From: Burkholderiales bacterium
GTDB taxonomy: Bacteria > Pseudomonadota > Gammaproteobacteria > Burkholderiales > Casimicrobiaceae
Length of the DNA stretch: 28,700 bases
Reading direction: 5' to 3'
Assembly: GCA_025354075.1 (NCBI GenBank)
Contig: JANXNO010000189.1
Span: forward strand, 1-28,700
Shown: positions 16,746-26,238 of the stretch, piece by piece
How the letters are laid out: each line of letters starts with the position of its first letter
Position numbering within the stretch: the first letter of the stretch is position 1
The notes under the pieces: generated by a model
Databases searched by the model: none
What the model saw: the letters and a program-made list of their open reading frames with translations, nothing else
Told to the model about the DNA's origin: nothing
Program-made: the position numbers and the translations under genes

Positions 16746-18104
16746 GTGTTTTCTGCCGACGTACTCAAACGCTTTGACCTGAACGGGCCGCGCTACACCT
16801 CGTATCCCACCGCTGACCGATTTGCAGCTCACTTTCGGCCTGACGATTACGCACGCGCGCTGCGAACGATGCAGCACCGCCCCGCATCACTCTACGTGCA
16901 TGTGCCATTCTGCCGTTCCCTGTGCTACTACTGCGCGTGCAACAAAATCATCAGTAAGAGCGCTACGATTGCTGACGAATACCTTGACTTGCTGGCACGC
17001 GAAACAACGCTAGTCAATTCGCACACCGGTACCCTCCCAATTGCACAAATCGCATTCGGAGGCGGCACGCCAAATTTCCTCTCAATAGCGCAGCTGCAGC
17101 GGCTGATGGCAGGCCTCGCCGGTAAGTTCGACCTGCTGCCGGAGCGGGAACAGGGCATTGAGCTTGACCCGCGATTTCTCGATGCCGCCTACGTCGCCGC
17201 GTTGCCAGCCCTCGGATTCAATCGCGTCAGTTACGGCGTCCAGGATTTCGATCAACAAGTGCAGACCCTGATCCATCGTTTTCAGACGTTCGAGCAAACG
17301 GCGTCGGCGGTCGAGGCAGCGCGGACGGTGGGCATCAGTTCGGTATCGTTCGATCTGGTGTACGGTCTGCCCATTCAGTCGCGCGAGAGTTTTGCGGCGA
17401 CGCTGGAGCGCGTACTTTCGCTGGAGCCAGATCGACTGGCGCTGTTCAACTACGCACACATCCCCGAACGCTTCAAGGCACAGCGGCGCATCCCAACCGA
17501 GACGCTGCCCTCGATTCAGCAGCGCACCGAACTCTTTTTGTACGCCACCGAGCGGCTGGTTGACGCGGGCTATCAGACCATTGGCCTCGACCATTTCGCC
17601 AAGCCTGGGGACCCGTTGGCCAAGGCGCTTGCGGATGGCAGCCTGCGCCGCAATTTTCAGGGTTACAGCACGCATCACGCGACGGATCTGGTTGGGCTTG
17701 GCGTGTCCGCGATCAGTCACTTGAACGGCGTGTTCGCACAGAACAGTCCTCAACTCGACGTCTATCGTGATCGTGTGTCCCATGATCAGTTCGCGACCGT
17801 TCGCGGCGTGGCGCTCAACCGCGACGATAAAATTCGCAGTACGGTGATCGAGCAAATCATGTGCACCGGTCGCGTGGACTGGAGCGAGATTGCAGCGATG
17901 TTCGCTATTGATCCCTCGTCTTATTTTGCAGAAACGCAGGATGCCATCGAGCAGTTCGCCAGTGTCGGCATCGTCACTCAGTCGCCCCGCGAACTCATCG
18001 TTACCCCGCAAGGACGCCTCTTGTTACGCGCGGTGGCGATGGTGTTTGATAAGTACAAACACGCGAAGCGGGAGCAGACCATTACCTTCTCGCGCATCGC
18101 TTGA
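16746..18104 (+). CDS. hemN: Oxygen-independent coproporphyrinogen III oxidase
   Basis: A 452-aa radical SAM enzyme that decarboxylates coproporphyrinogen III to protoporphyrinogen IX without O2. The N-terminus has LNGPRYTSYPTA, diagnostic of HemN rather than HemW. The radical SAM cluster motif is C56-x3-C60-x2-C63-x-C65 (PFCRSLCYYCAC), followed by GGGTPNFLS and the SYGVQDFD segment. The frame extends back to 16590, but that would overlap the preceding gene by 85 bp and add non-homologous residues. The GTG at 16746 gives a length close to E. coli HemN (457 aa) and is preferred, though its Shine-Dalgarno is weak. HemN supports haem supply for the cbb3 enzyme under low oxygen. No clear FNR box was found directly upstream. 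Confidence 0.95.
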   Translation: MFSADVLKRFDLNGPRYTSYPTADRFAAHFRPDDYARALRTMQHRPASLYVHVPFCRSLCYYCACNKIISKSATIADEYLDLLARETTLVNSHTGTLPIAQIAFGGGTPNFLSIAQLQRLMAGLAGKFDLLPEREQGIELDPRFLDAAYVAALPALGFNRVSYGVQDFDQQVQTLIHRFQTFEQTASAVEAARTVGISSVSFDLVYGLPIQSRESFAATLERVLSLEPDRLALFNYAHIPERFKAQRRIPTETLPSIQQRTELFLYATERLVDAGYQTIGLDHFAKPGDPLAKALADGSLRRNFQGYSTHHATDLVGLGVSAISHLNGVFAQNSPQLDVYRDRVSHDQFATVRGVALNRDDKIRSTVIEQIMCTGRVDWSEIAAMFAIDPSSYFAETQDAIEQFASVGIVTQSPRELIVTPQGRLLLRAVAMVFDKYKHAKREQTITFSRIA

Positions 18105-18127
18105 GTGCATGACCGGGTGATGCAGCC

Positions 18128-18817
18128 ATGACGCTGTCTCTGCTGGTTTCGGCGATCTTGATGGGACTCATGGGCGCGGGTCACTGCGCCACCATGTGCG
18201 GTCCCATCACACTCGCGCTGGTCACGCGTCAGCCCGAGCGGCCACGCCAGCCGCTGGCGTCACACCTCGGGCGCATCAGCATGTATGCGCTGCTGGGTGC
18301 CATCGTGGCGGCCTTCAGCGCCGCTGCTACCAGTTTTTTGCGCAACGAGGTGTTACAAACGGCGTGGCTTGTTTTGCCAAATCTGCTGTTGTTGTTTTCG
18401 GCGCTGTATTTGATGGGATTTCGCCAGGCCTACGCGCCCGTAGAGAACGTTGGCCAGCGTGTCTGGCGACAACTCGACGGCGCACGCACCTGGGCCTCGG
18501 CACGCGGCGGTGTGGGCGGTGATTTGCTACGCGGGGCGCTATGGGGCATGCTGCCGTGCGGCATGATTTACAGCGCGCTGGGCCTCGCGGTGCTTGCCGC
18601 GCATCCTGTTGACGGTGCGTTGGTCATGGCTGCTTTCGGCGCATCGACGCTGCCGGTTCTGCTTGCGCTCGGCATGCTTTCAAAAAACGCGGTGAAGCGC
18701 CTGCAAACGACAGCAATGCGGCGATGTCTGGGCGGCGCGCTACTGTTGCTGGTAGCGTGGAATTTGTATCTGTTGCCGGATCGCCTGCATGGCGTGCGCT
18801 TCTCGTTTCTCTGCTGA
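18128..18817 (+). CDS. TauE/SafE (UreH-type) membrane protein linked to cbb3 biogenesis
   Basis: A 229-aa protein with about six membrane helices. It starts MTLSLLVSAILMGLMGAGHC and carries the conserved GAGHCATMCGP (C-x3-C pattern) in the first helix and LWGMLPCGMIYSAL in the middle, marks of the UreH_2/'sulfite exporter TauE/SafE' group seen next to ccoI in many proteobacteria. The paired Cys/Met residues suggest metal (copper or nickel) handling, but the substrate is not established here. It begins 23 bp after hemN on the same strand and is probably the last gene of the microaerobic cluster. The start ATG lies after GTGATGCAGCC, a weak ribosome site. Confidence 0.85.
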   Translation: MTLSLLVSAILMGLMGAGHCATMCGPITLALVTRQPERPRQPLASHLGRISMYALLGAIVAAFSAAATSFLRNEVLQTAWLVLPNLLLLFSALYLMGFRQAYAPVENVGQRVWRQLDGARTWASARGGVGGDLLRGALWGMLPCGMIYSALGLAVLAAHPVDGALVMAAFGASTLPVLLALGMLSKNAVKRLQTTAMRRCLGGALLLLVAWNLYLLPDRLHGVRFSFLC

Positions 18818-18904
18818 AAACCGTAGACCAAAGGCGACGCAAACGAAGGCATAATAAATTGAAAGGTGACGACGGCATCTGATCCTATTCAATGGAGGCA
18901 ATCT

Positions 18905-19339
18905 TTGACGCAGGCAATCAACCAGGAAACACCCGACGCACCCCTGCCAGCAGAGGGTTACGCGGGCGACGTGTCGCCCCCGCTCGCGTGGCGTTGGTGG
19001 CAATCAGGTAAGGTGGTACTGGTGGATATTCGCAGCAATGCCGAGCGGGAATGGGTGGGATTCGTGCCTGATGCCGCCGTGGTGGCATGGAAGCAGTGGC
19101 CCGGCATGACTGTCAACCCGGATTTTGATGCACAAATTCGCGCTGCCGCTGGCAACAAACCCGTGGTTATGCTGTGCCGTTCAGGCATCCGCTCCATCGC
19201 ATCGGCGAAGCGCGCAACCGAGTTGGGCCTCACGGCCTACAACATTCTAGAAGGCTTCGAAGGCGATCCGGATGTCGCGGCACATCGCAGTTCACGCGGA
19301 GGATGGCGATATCGTGGACTGCCGTGGCGGCAGAATTGA
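18905..19339 (+). CDS. Rhodanese-like sulfurtransferase domain protein
   Basis: A single rhodanese domain with active-site loop LCRSGIRS (catalytic Cys) and the preceding strand VVLVDIRSNAEREWVGFVPD. The C-terminal part GFEGDPD...GWRYRGLPWRQN is typical of stand-alone bacterial rhodaneses. The longest frame opens at a GTG at 18866 with little Shine-Dalgarno. A TTG at 18905 has GGAGG 6 nt upstream and is preferred, giving 144 aa, but the choice is not secure. The gene is on the same strand as the cco cluster after an 87-bp gap and converges with the MAPEG gene. It transfers sulfane sulfur to an unknown acceptor; no partner is visible in the window. Confidence 0.88.
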   Translation: MTQAINQETPDAPLPAEGYAGDVSPPLAWRWWQSGKVVLVDIRSNAEREWVGFVPDAAVVAWKQWPGMTVNPDFDAQIRAAAGNKPVVMLCRSGIRSIASAKRATELGLTAYNILEGFEGDPDVAAHRSSRGGWRYRGLPWRQN

Positions 19340-19359
19340 TCTACGAACGCTGCCTTTTT

Positions 19360-19764
19360 TTATGCGCGAAACAGCGGCAGCAAAAATATCGCAATGTTGA
19401 CAAAAAACGCGGCCATCCACACCAGTGAACGCTGCCGCTGTTTGCCAGTCACATAGAACGCGACGTAGATCACGCGCAACATAATGAAGGCAACGGCCAG
19501 TGCATTCGGCAGCCAGCCGATCACACCGAGCATGTGGCTCACGATAACGGCCGCCGCAAAAAACGGTAGCGCTTCCCAGCAGTTTTCTTGCGCCGATTGC
19601 GCCCATTTTTTATAGCCTTGCTGCTTTGCGATCCACTCGCGCGGATTGCGGTTATCGTAGCCCCCGTCCTTGTGAGAGACGTTCATGTCGCGGCCCTTGG
19701 CCAACCCCGCGCAGACGATTGGCATGATGGCGGCGAGCAGGATGCAGAACAGGGCAATGGTCAT
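19360..19764 (-). CDS. MAPEG-family membrane protein
   Basis: A 134-aa integral membrane protein with four hydrophobic helices (about 2-20, 66-85, 87-106 and 114-131). The loop AQSAQENCWEALPFFAAAV is the family hallmark (N-x-x-E-x-x-P-x-F), and the third helix carries MLRVIYVAFYV. MAPEG proteins of eukaryotes conjugate glutathione or make eicosanoids. The role of the bacterial members, including this one, is unknown. The ATG at 19764 is preceded by GGAAAAG. The upstream 160 bp are AT-rich and hold no other gene. Confidence 0.9.
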   Translation of the reverse strand: MTIALFCILLAAIMPIVCAGLAKGRDMNVSHKDGGYDNRNPREWIAKQQGYKKWAQSAQENCWEALPFFAAAVIVSHMLGVIGWLPNALAVAFIMLRVIYVAFYVTGKQRQRSLVWMAAFFVNIAIFLLPLFRA

Positions 19765-19926
19765 AAAAATACTTTTCCAGTCACTATTTTTTCAGTAACT
19801 TATCGCCGAAAGCGTTATTTAATAAGGGCTTGAGACCAAAAAACGTGGTAACTCGACAATCAGAGATTTATGCGTCTTTGCCCAATTGAACAGGCGCTTA
19901 CGCGACAAAGCTGATTACGCGTTCTT

Positions 19927-20627
<701 letters not shown>

Positions 20628-20632
<5 letters not shown>

Positions 20633-22826
20633 ACACAAACGCCCACGATAATTTCGCAAACACCTCGGTCGTCGCGCGATTCGGCTGCGCGCTCGCCCGC
20701 ACATTGCCCTGCGTAACGCCTAGATTGAATTCCCGCCCAAGCCCACGCTTGTGCGAGTACACCAGCGAGATCGCTTGCGTTTGCGACCTCGGTATCACGG
20801 CAAATGGGTACATCGACGCATTGCGTTCCGACCGTGTGTGTTGCGCAATCAGACGCAACGTGTCCTGCGCCGTGAGGTAGCCGATACCCACCAGCTGCAT
20901 CAGTCGTTCGTGCAGTCGCCAGCGACCCGAATCGATGTCGTTCAACCGAAAATCGCTGACCTTCCATTCAAGCTCCACCCGCTCGTGAGGCCGCGTATTG
21001 AGCGTGACGCCAGCGAACAGTGAGCGCGCCAGCGTATCAGCCGCTACGTCAACGCCGCGCCCACCTTCCACCTCGACAAACGCATACGGTAACCACCCGC
21101 CCGGATTGCCTTCGCCTTTGGCGTACAGCGTCGGCGTGTGATGCCAACGTCCGGCCTCCTGCACGCGCGCGTAGTTCGCCCAGCGCGGTTGCAGGCTCCA
21201 CTCGGAATTGCGATTGCCATTGGCGTAAATCTGTGGTGTGACGTAGCGTTGCAGCGCCTCGCCATTGCTCGCGTGCGTCTCACCCCCGAACAATCCCGGG
21301 CAAATATTGTTGAAAAATCCTTCGCGCTTGATGCAGCGCCACGCCTCGAATTTCACGGCATCAATCCCGTTTTGGGTGACGATGGAATTGTCACTGCGGA
21401 ACTTGGGTGAGATCGATGTCGCGCTGATAAAAGCGTGATGAACTCCATCATCAAAACTGCCATCAACATAGGCCGCATGCCCATCGTTCTTGACGTTCAA
21501 AACACGATCGTCGGTGCTGCTTGCGAACAGCTGCGCACGAACACGGGACTCGTTGTTAGGGCGGAACAATCCGTCGACTGACGCCGTGCGATTGGTGGTG
21601 CCATCGTCGTAAGTTCGATCTGACAGCAATGCGCCCAAACTGCCGTTCCCCTCACCCGCAGCAAAGGGAACGCGCACCCGCGCAAAGGTGCTCGTTGAGC
21701 CGCCCTGATTTCGCGCATCGGAATAGTAGGTGCCAGGCAGAATCACAAATCCGCCACCGCGATCATGCACCGTCAGCAGTGTGGCATCAGTTCGCTCGCT
21801 GCGATAGGTCGCCCGCGCGCCCCATAACGGGTCGGTGATCGAGCGGGTGTAAATCAGGTTGTATGGCGTGGAATACAGATCCGTTCCTTCAAGAAAAAAC
21901 GGACGCTTTTCCTGCACCGACAGCGCAAATCGGGTGTTGCCTTTGAGCTGGGGTGTGTCCAGTTCAAGCTGCGAAAAGTCAGGCCGAAAGGTTGCATCGA
22001 GTACCCACTCCGGGCTTGGCCGCCACTTGATGTCGGCACCTGCGCTGAATTTTGTTTCGCTGGAAGTTTGCTCGCCGACCCGCGCTCGGCTGCTGTTCAC
22101 CGCCAGGTACGGCGTCACCGTCAGCCCTGACGTTTTCGGCAAATCACGCAACCCTGTCAACTCCTCCGCCACGCACAAAAAACACGACGGATCGCGGCCT
22201 AAGACCACATTGGTGGTGCGGATGCGCGTCTCGCGCGGCTGGTTACGAAACACGATGAAATTAAGTTTTTCCGGCGTCGGATGGGGTAGGCGGAGTGAGG
22301 CCCATGGAATCCGGAATTCCGCGCTCCAACCGTCGACCAGCCGCGCGGGCACGGCCTCGAAATCAAAGTCCGGTGACCAATCTTCGTCCGAGTTGTCCTC
22401 GTTCCACACACCGTCGGCCAACACGCCACGAGGGTTCACACGAAAAAATTGCGCGAATTTCTTCGCACCCGTCGGATCAATCCAGAGGATGAAATTGTCC
22501 TGGTTGCCAAACACCTTGTCGCGGCGGACAAAGGGCGCATGAATTTGTGAAGGCTCGGGATCAAACCCACGCACGCCAAAATAAATCGCCTCGCTGTCAT
22601 ACAGCACACGCACCTCCGTGCGATCCCGCGCAGGCTGCTTTTCACGTGGCATGTTCTCGGTGAAATTTGCTGATACCGGCGCACGCTGCCAATCGGGCTC
22701 ATCCAGCTTGCCATCTAGCGTGATTTTTCCAGTGATTGGAACGGCCAATAGCGCAGAACTCGCTGCGCTGAAAAGTGCCATAAACACGCATACAGCAGCG
22801 CTGACACGTCGTAAATAATCGTTCAC
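20628..22826 (-). CDS. Exported CBM9-like / DUF5916-type outer-membrane protein
   Basis: A 732-aa protein with an N-terminal signal sequence (about 1-28, AAVCVFMALFSAASSALLA). Next comes a carbohydrate-binding-family-9-like domain (about 30-220) starting ITLDGKLDEPDWQRAP and including EVRVLYDSEAIYFGVRGFD, DNFILWIDPTG and WSAEFRIPWASLRL. The C-terminal 480 residues are rich in alternating aromatic/polar strands (EKRPFFLEGTDLY, then many R/W/Y strands) and end in TTEVFAKLSWAFVL, as expected for an outer-membrane beta barrel of the DUF5916 type. The start is a GTG at 22826 after GGGGGACAG. It has no close functional partner in the window except the divergent exported-protein gene. Ligand and function are unknown. 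The family call is from pattern memory. Confidence 0.8.
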
Positions 22827-22983
22827 CCACTGTCCCCCAAATGGCCAAAATTCGCCAGATGTGAACGTTACCCACGGCGCGCACAGATAGCAAATCGCTT
22901 GCGACGAGTAACGGGTACGTAGTCATGACTATGTTGTGTCGACGGCGCCACAGCCACCCGGTAGCGCGCGGATCACTGGGTCG

Positions 22984-23034
22984 CAGCATACCCGCTGCTG
23001 CAGAAGAGCCACTTCTGCAGCAGCGGGTATGCTG
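22984..23034. repeat. Perfect 23-bp inverted repeat between divergent genes
   Basis: The arms 22984-23006 (beginning CAGCATACCCGCTGCTGCAG) and 23012-23034 are exact reverse complements with the 5-nt centre AGCCA. It sits 61 bp before the ATG of the 23095 gene and 158 bp before the barrel-protein start. Divergent flanking genes argue against a terminator. It could be an operator, a recombination site or a miniature mobile element; no second copy was noticed in the window. The remaining 22827-23094 interval holds no gene. Confidence 0.85.
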
Positions 23035-23094
23035 ATTCCCACTGTCACATAACGAGGCGAAATTTCGTCTTGCAGCAACAACAAGAAATTTTCT

Positions 23095-24924
23095 ATGCGC
23101 ACCCGATCTCCTTCAAGCTCAAGTCATGCGTTGGTCGCGATCGTGGGCTTACTCACTGCAAGCGTGCAGGCCGCCATTACCCCAATCGCTGTGACCGCGG
23201 CCGTCACCGGTAACATGGGCCGCGTGGGGGAGAATTACAGCTGGACTGACTCGGCAGGACGTCCGCGCGCGGCTTTGCTAGCGCGCAACACATCAAGTGG
23301 CGGTGGCGTGCTGGATCGTTACGCATACGTGCTCGCGAACAGTGCGACGCGCATCGTCAATTCCACCGGGTCGGGGGCAGGCGGTTTCGGTTATGTCGTG
23401 TCGCATTTGCCTTACGTAGACAACTGTGCGGCCACCCCCGATACTCAATTCTGCGAATCCATTCGTGTCATCGGGGACGATAGCCCGCTTGGCCTTGGCT
23501 TCACCGGAACGTACAGCGTCAAATTTGCCGGGCGTCACCACGCGATTCACGAATTCAAAACGACCTATCCCCGCTTCACCGGGCCGCATCCCGCAGCGCC
23601 CAAATTCATTCGTTATGACGTGCCGATCACCATTCAGTGGTTGTTCGTGAATGGTCGCGATCACCCACTGTGGACGGTCACGTGGGACTGGTCGGCCGTG
23701 CCTGCCGCGTTGCCGTTAGCGCAACAGATCGAGGGCGATTCGCGCGGGCCGTATGGCGAGATGGATTTTGACGGCATCAACGGTAGCGGCAATGCCATCG
23801 GCGGCATCGCGTGGGCGGTGAACGAGAAACGCTTCACCACCACCGTTGCAGCCTTCACTCTCAACAGCGCGTGGACGTGGAACAGCACAGGCGACGCGGC
23901 CATCCCGTTCAACATGTTGTGGATTCAGGGTGCTAACGCGCAAATGGGCATGGTGCAGACGAGCCTGCTTGCAACGCACGATGCGGGCAATGGTGGCTAT
24001 ACCAATGGCGGCGGCTTTCAGGGCGCGACCAGTGCTGTCGGCAACGCGTGCGCCGATGCGCCCGGATACAAACTGTTTTGCGTATGGGACTGGCCGTTTC
24101 AGAGCATTGAAAATAATTTTTATGGCGGTGTGAATGTGTTGCCTAACGACACCACCAACGGTCGTCGCCTTGCGTGGGGCGCAAAGCTTGGCGCGATTGG
24201 CCGCGCTTCGTATGCAAACTACGTGAACACGAACGTAGCGCAGCCGCAGGCCAAAAGTTACAGCACCTTCATCGTGCTCGGCGAACACGGCGCAGCTGTG
24301 AATCCTGTGGCGGATCAGGTCAACGAGTTGCAGCGCATTTTGAAAGCCGCATCACCGGTGACAGCCACGGCCACCGTCGGTACGCTGGCCACGAGCGGCC
24401 CGGCGGGTGTGGGCCGCAGCGACACGCAGGCCTACACGCGAACCGGTTTCAATCCGGTTTACGCAACATGGGACATTGCGGCTAACAGCAATAAAGCCAC
24501 GCTCAACTGGGCAGCCTCTGGCGCAGATTCACTGAAAAATCCGGTGGTCAGGCTGCTCGGCTACAGCACCGGAATAGCGCCAAACAGCGTCACCCTCAAT
24601 GGCACAGCATTGATCGCTGAGACCGACTATCTCGCCAGCGTCGACATCACCACCAGCACGCTGTGGCTCACGCTGGTGCGCTCGGTGTCGGGTAGCAGCA
24701 ACACGCTCGCGATCAACGCGACCGCTGGTGTGCCGCCCTGCACCATGGATATCGATGGCGACGGCCACATTTATGCGAGCACGGACGGCTTGATTTTGAT
24801 GCGTGTGATGCTCGGCTTGACCAACGCTGCGGTGTCATCGGCAGCGGTCGTGGGCTCGCCGCGCAGCACGTGGCCCGATATCAAAAAGTACTTGAACGAG
24901 AGTTGCGCGATGGGGTTACCGTAG
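23095..24924 (+). CDS. Secreted protein of unknown function with dockerin-like C-terminus
   Basis: A 609-aa protein with an N-terminal signal sequence (about 10-27, HALVAIVGLLTASVQA). The large central region (about 30-420) is Gly/Asn/Trp-rich, beta-like, and has several Cys (CAATPDTQFC, CADAPGYKLFC) that could form disulfides in the periplasm or outside. I do not recognise it. A beta-sandwich-like segment follows (about 430-545). The C-terminus, CTMDIDGDGHIYASTDGLI then LMRVMLGL, is a dockerin/EF-hand-like calcium loop as seen at the ends of many exported proteobacterial proteins. The ATG has only a weak ribosome site. It is divergent from the CBM9/barrel gene, and both encode exported proteins, so they may be functionally linked. 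Confidence 0.82.
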   Translation: MRTRSPSSSSHALVAIVGLLTASVQAAITPIAVTAAVTGNMGRVGENYSWTDSAGRPRAALLARNTSSGGGVLDRYAYVLANSATRIVNSTGSGAGGFGYVVSHLPYVDNCAATPDTQFCESIRVIGDDSPLGLGFTGTYSVKFAGRHHAIHEFKTTYPRFTGPHPAAPKFIRYDVPITIQWLFVNGRDHPLWTVTWDWSAVPAALPLAQQIEGDSRGPYGEMDFDGINGSGNAIGGIAWAVNEKRFTTTVAAFTLNSAWTWNSTGDAAIPFNMLWIQGANAQMGMVQTSLLATHDAGNGGYTNGGGFQGATSAVGNACADAPGYKLFCVWDWPFQSIENNFYGGVNVLPNDTTNGRRLAWGAKLGAIGRASYANYVNTNVAQPQAKSYSTFIVLGEHGAAVNPVADQVNELQRILKAASPVTATATVGTLATSGPAGVGRSDTQAYTRTGFNPVYATWDIAANSNKATLNWAASGADSLKNPVVRLLGYSTGIAPNSVTLNGTALIAETDYLASVDITTSTLWLTLVRSVSGSSNTLAINATAGVPPCTMDIDGDGHIYASTDGLILMRVMLGLTNAAVSSAAVVGSPRSTWPDIKKYLNESCAMGLP

Positions 24925-24938
24925 TCGCAAAGAACTGC

Positions 24939-25002
24939 AGGAGCGGCTCTGCCGCGACCCACGTTGCCATAAGTGAGTGCGGGTCGCGGCATAGCCGCTC
25001 CT
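24939..25002. terminator. GGAGCGGC-type inverted repeat, likely bidirectional terminator
   Basis: The arms 24939-24960 (AGGAGCGGCTCTGCCGCGAC...) and 24981-25002 pair over 22 nt with one mismatch around a 20-nt loop. It lies between two converging genes (24924 stop; coaD stop at 25021) and is followed by A-rich sequence on the right, which gives a U-rich tail for coaD. The module resembles the widespread GTAGGAGCGGC repeats of proteobacteria and the element at 20600-20632. Confidence 0.7.
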
Positions 25003-25020
25003 ACAAAAATACGCAAAAAA

Positions 25021-25518
25021 CTACGCGTTGATCAACCGCCGCTCAAGCACTTTTTGCTTCAACGCTTCGCCCACCAGCGGATGCACAAAGCGGCTGAAAT
25101 CACCGCCGAAATATGCCACTTCGCGCACGATCGTGGCCGAGATGAACAGATATTTTTCTGACGGTGTGAGGAACACCACTTCGACGCTTGGATCCATGCT
25201 GCGGTTCATGCCGGCCATCTGAAATTCGTATTCAAAATCGCTGACCGCACGCAGGCCGCGCATGATGATGCCCGCGTCCTGCTGGCGCACAAAATCGAGC
25301 AGCAAACACGAGAAGCGTTCAACGCGCACATTCGGCAAATCCTTGACCACTTCGCGCGCCATGTCTACGCGCTCCGTCGCGGTGAACCACGGCCCCTTGC
25401 GGTTGGAATCGGCGACGCCAACGACGACCTCGCCAAACAACCGCGCAGCGCGACGAATCAAGTCTTCATGCCCCTTCGTTAACGGGTCGAAGGTTCCAGG
25501 GTAAACACATCGCAGCAT
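25021..25518 (-). CDS. coaD: Phosphopantetheine adenylyltransferase
   Basis: A 165-aa cytoplasmic enzyme of coenzyme A synthesis that transfers AMP from ATP to 4'-phosphopantetheine. The nucleotidyltransferase signature is [16 protein letters not shown] (xxGH motif). [18 protein letters not shown] binds phosphopantetheine, and [11 protein letters not shown] is the C-terminal motif (ISxTxxR variant). The frame is open much further upstream, but the ATG at 25518 is the family start and has GGAGAAC before it. It lies 2 bp downstream of rsmD, the usual rsmD-coaD order. Confidence 0.97.
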   Translation of the reverse strand: MLRCVYPGTFDPLTKGHEDLIRRAARLFGEVVVGVADSNRKGPWFTATERVDMAREVVKDLPNVRVERFSCLLLDFVRQQDAGIIMRGLRAVSDFEYEFQMAGMNRSMDPSVEVVFLTPSEKYLFISATIVREVAYFGGDFSRFVHPLVGEALKQKVLERRLINA

Positions 25519-25520
25519 GA

Positions 25521-26129
25521 TCAGTTCTCCTCGGTGGCCCCGCTCGCGACATGGGCGGCGGTGGGTGCTGCTATTGGCGTGAAGAGATGATAGTTCACCA
25601 CCCCGGCGCGCCCCTGTCGCGTCCGCGTGAAGCCCGGCAGGTCTTTGTCTTTGAGTTCCTTCACGTACTCGCAGTACACCAGCGCGTCGGGCGCTGCGAC
25701 GCGCGCGATCAAGGGCGCTAACCGCGCCCACCAGTCCTGCGCAAACGGTGGGTCAATGAAAATCACATCAAACTTTTCCGGCGTCGCGGCCAAGTATCCA
25801 AAGGCGTCGGCGTTAACGAGCTTGAGATTCGCCATGTCCAGTACGTTGGCGTTCTTGGTCATCGCCTGCATCGCAGCCTTCGATGTCTCCACCGCAATCA
25901 CCTTGGCCGCGCCGCGCGACGCGGCCTCAAACGCCAGTGCGCCTGAGCCGGAAAACACGTCCAGGCAGCGCTTGCCGTCAAGGTTTTGCCCGAGCCAGTT
26001 GAACAAAGTCTCACGCACCCGATCAGGCGTCGGCCGAAAACTCTCCACCCCCAGCATGTCAGGAAAGCGAATAAGGCGGCGCTTGTGCGTGCCACCGATG
26101 ATGCGGATCTGGTTTTTGTAGGGGGTCAT
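25521..26129 (-). CDS. rsmD: 16S rRNA (guanine966-N2)-methyltransferase
   Basis: A 202-aa Rossmann-fold methyltransferase that modifies G966 of 16S rRNA with S-adenosylmethionine. Diagnostic stretches are [28 protein letters not shown], the SAM-binding [18 protein letters not shown] and the catalytic DPPF. Ser-Gly-Ala-rich residues extend the C-terminus. It forms an operon with coaD and is divergent from ftsY, the standard arrangement in betaproteobacteria. A palindromic repeat starts 5 bp upstream of its ATG, so the repeat is in the 5' leader or promoter region. Confidence 0.96.
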   Translation of the reverse strand: MTPYKNQIRIIGGTHKRRLIRFPDMLGVESFRPTPDRVRETLFNWLGQNLDGKRCLDVFSGSGALAFEAASRGAAKVIAVETSKAAMQAMTKNANVLDMANLKLVNADAFGYLAATPEKFDVIFIDPPFAQDWWARLAPLIARVAAPDALVYCEYVKELKDKDLPGFTRTRQGRAGVVNYHLFTPIAAPTAAHVASGATEEN

Positions 26130-26133
26130 TTCT

Positions 26134-26175
26134 GTCCCCTCTCCCGCAGGCGGGAGAGGGTTAGGGTGAGGGTGG
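26134..26175. repeat. Palindromic CCCTCTCCC/GGGAGAGGG repeat between rsmD and ftsY
   Basis: GTCCCCTCTCCCGCAGGCGGG continues to GAGAGGG and the tail TTAGGGTGAGGG. Single copy, same orientation as 28500-28544. It lies in the short divergent promoter interval (26130-26238), which is unusual for a strong hairpin and may influence both genes. Confidence 0.85.
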
Positions 26176-26238
26176 TAGCGTTAGGTGGAGGGCAGTCTCT
26201 AGAATCGTATTGTCTCGAATCCCGTCAGAAAGCGCTGC

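Noticed and set aside
17082..18011. Open frame of 309 codons on the minus strand over hemN
   Set aside because: Shadow of hemN. The product is Arg/His-rich with no recognisable domain or ribosome binding site.
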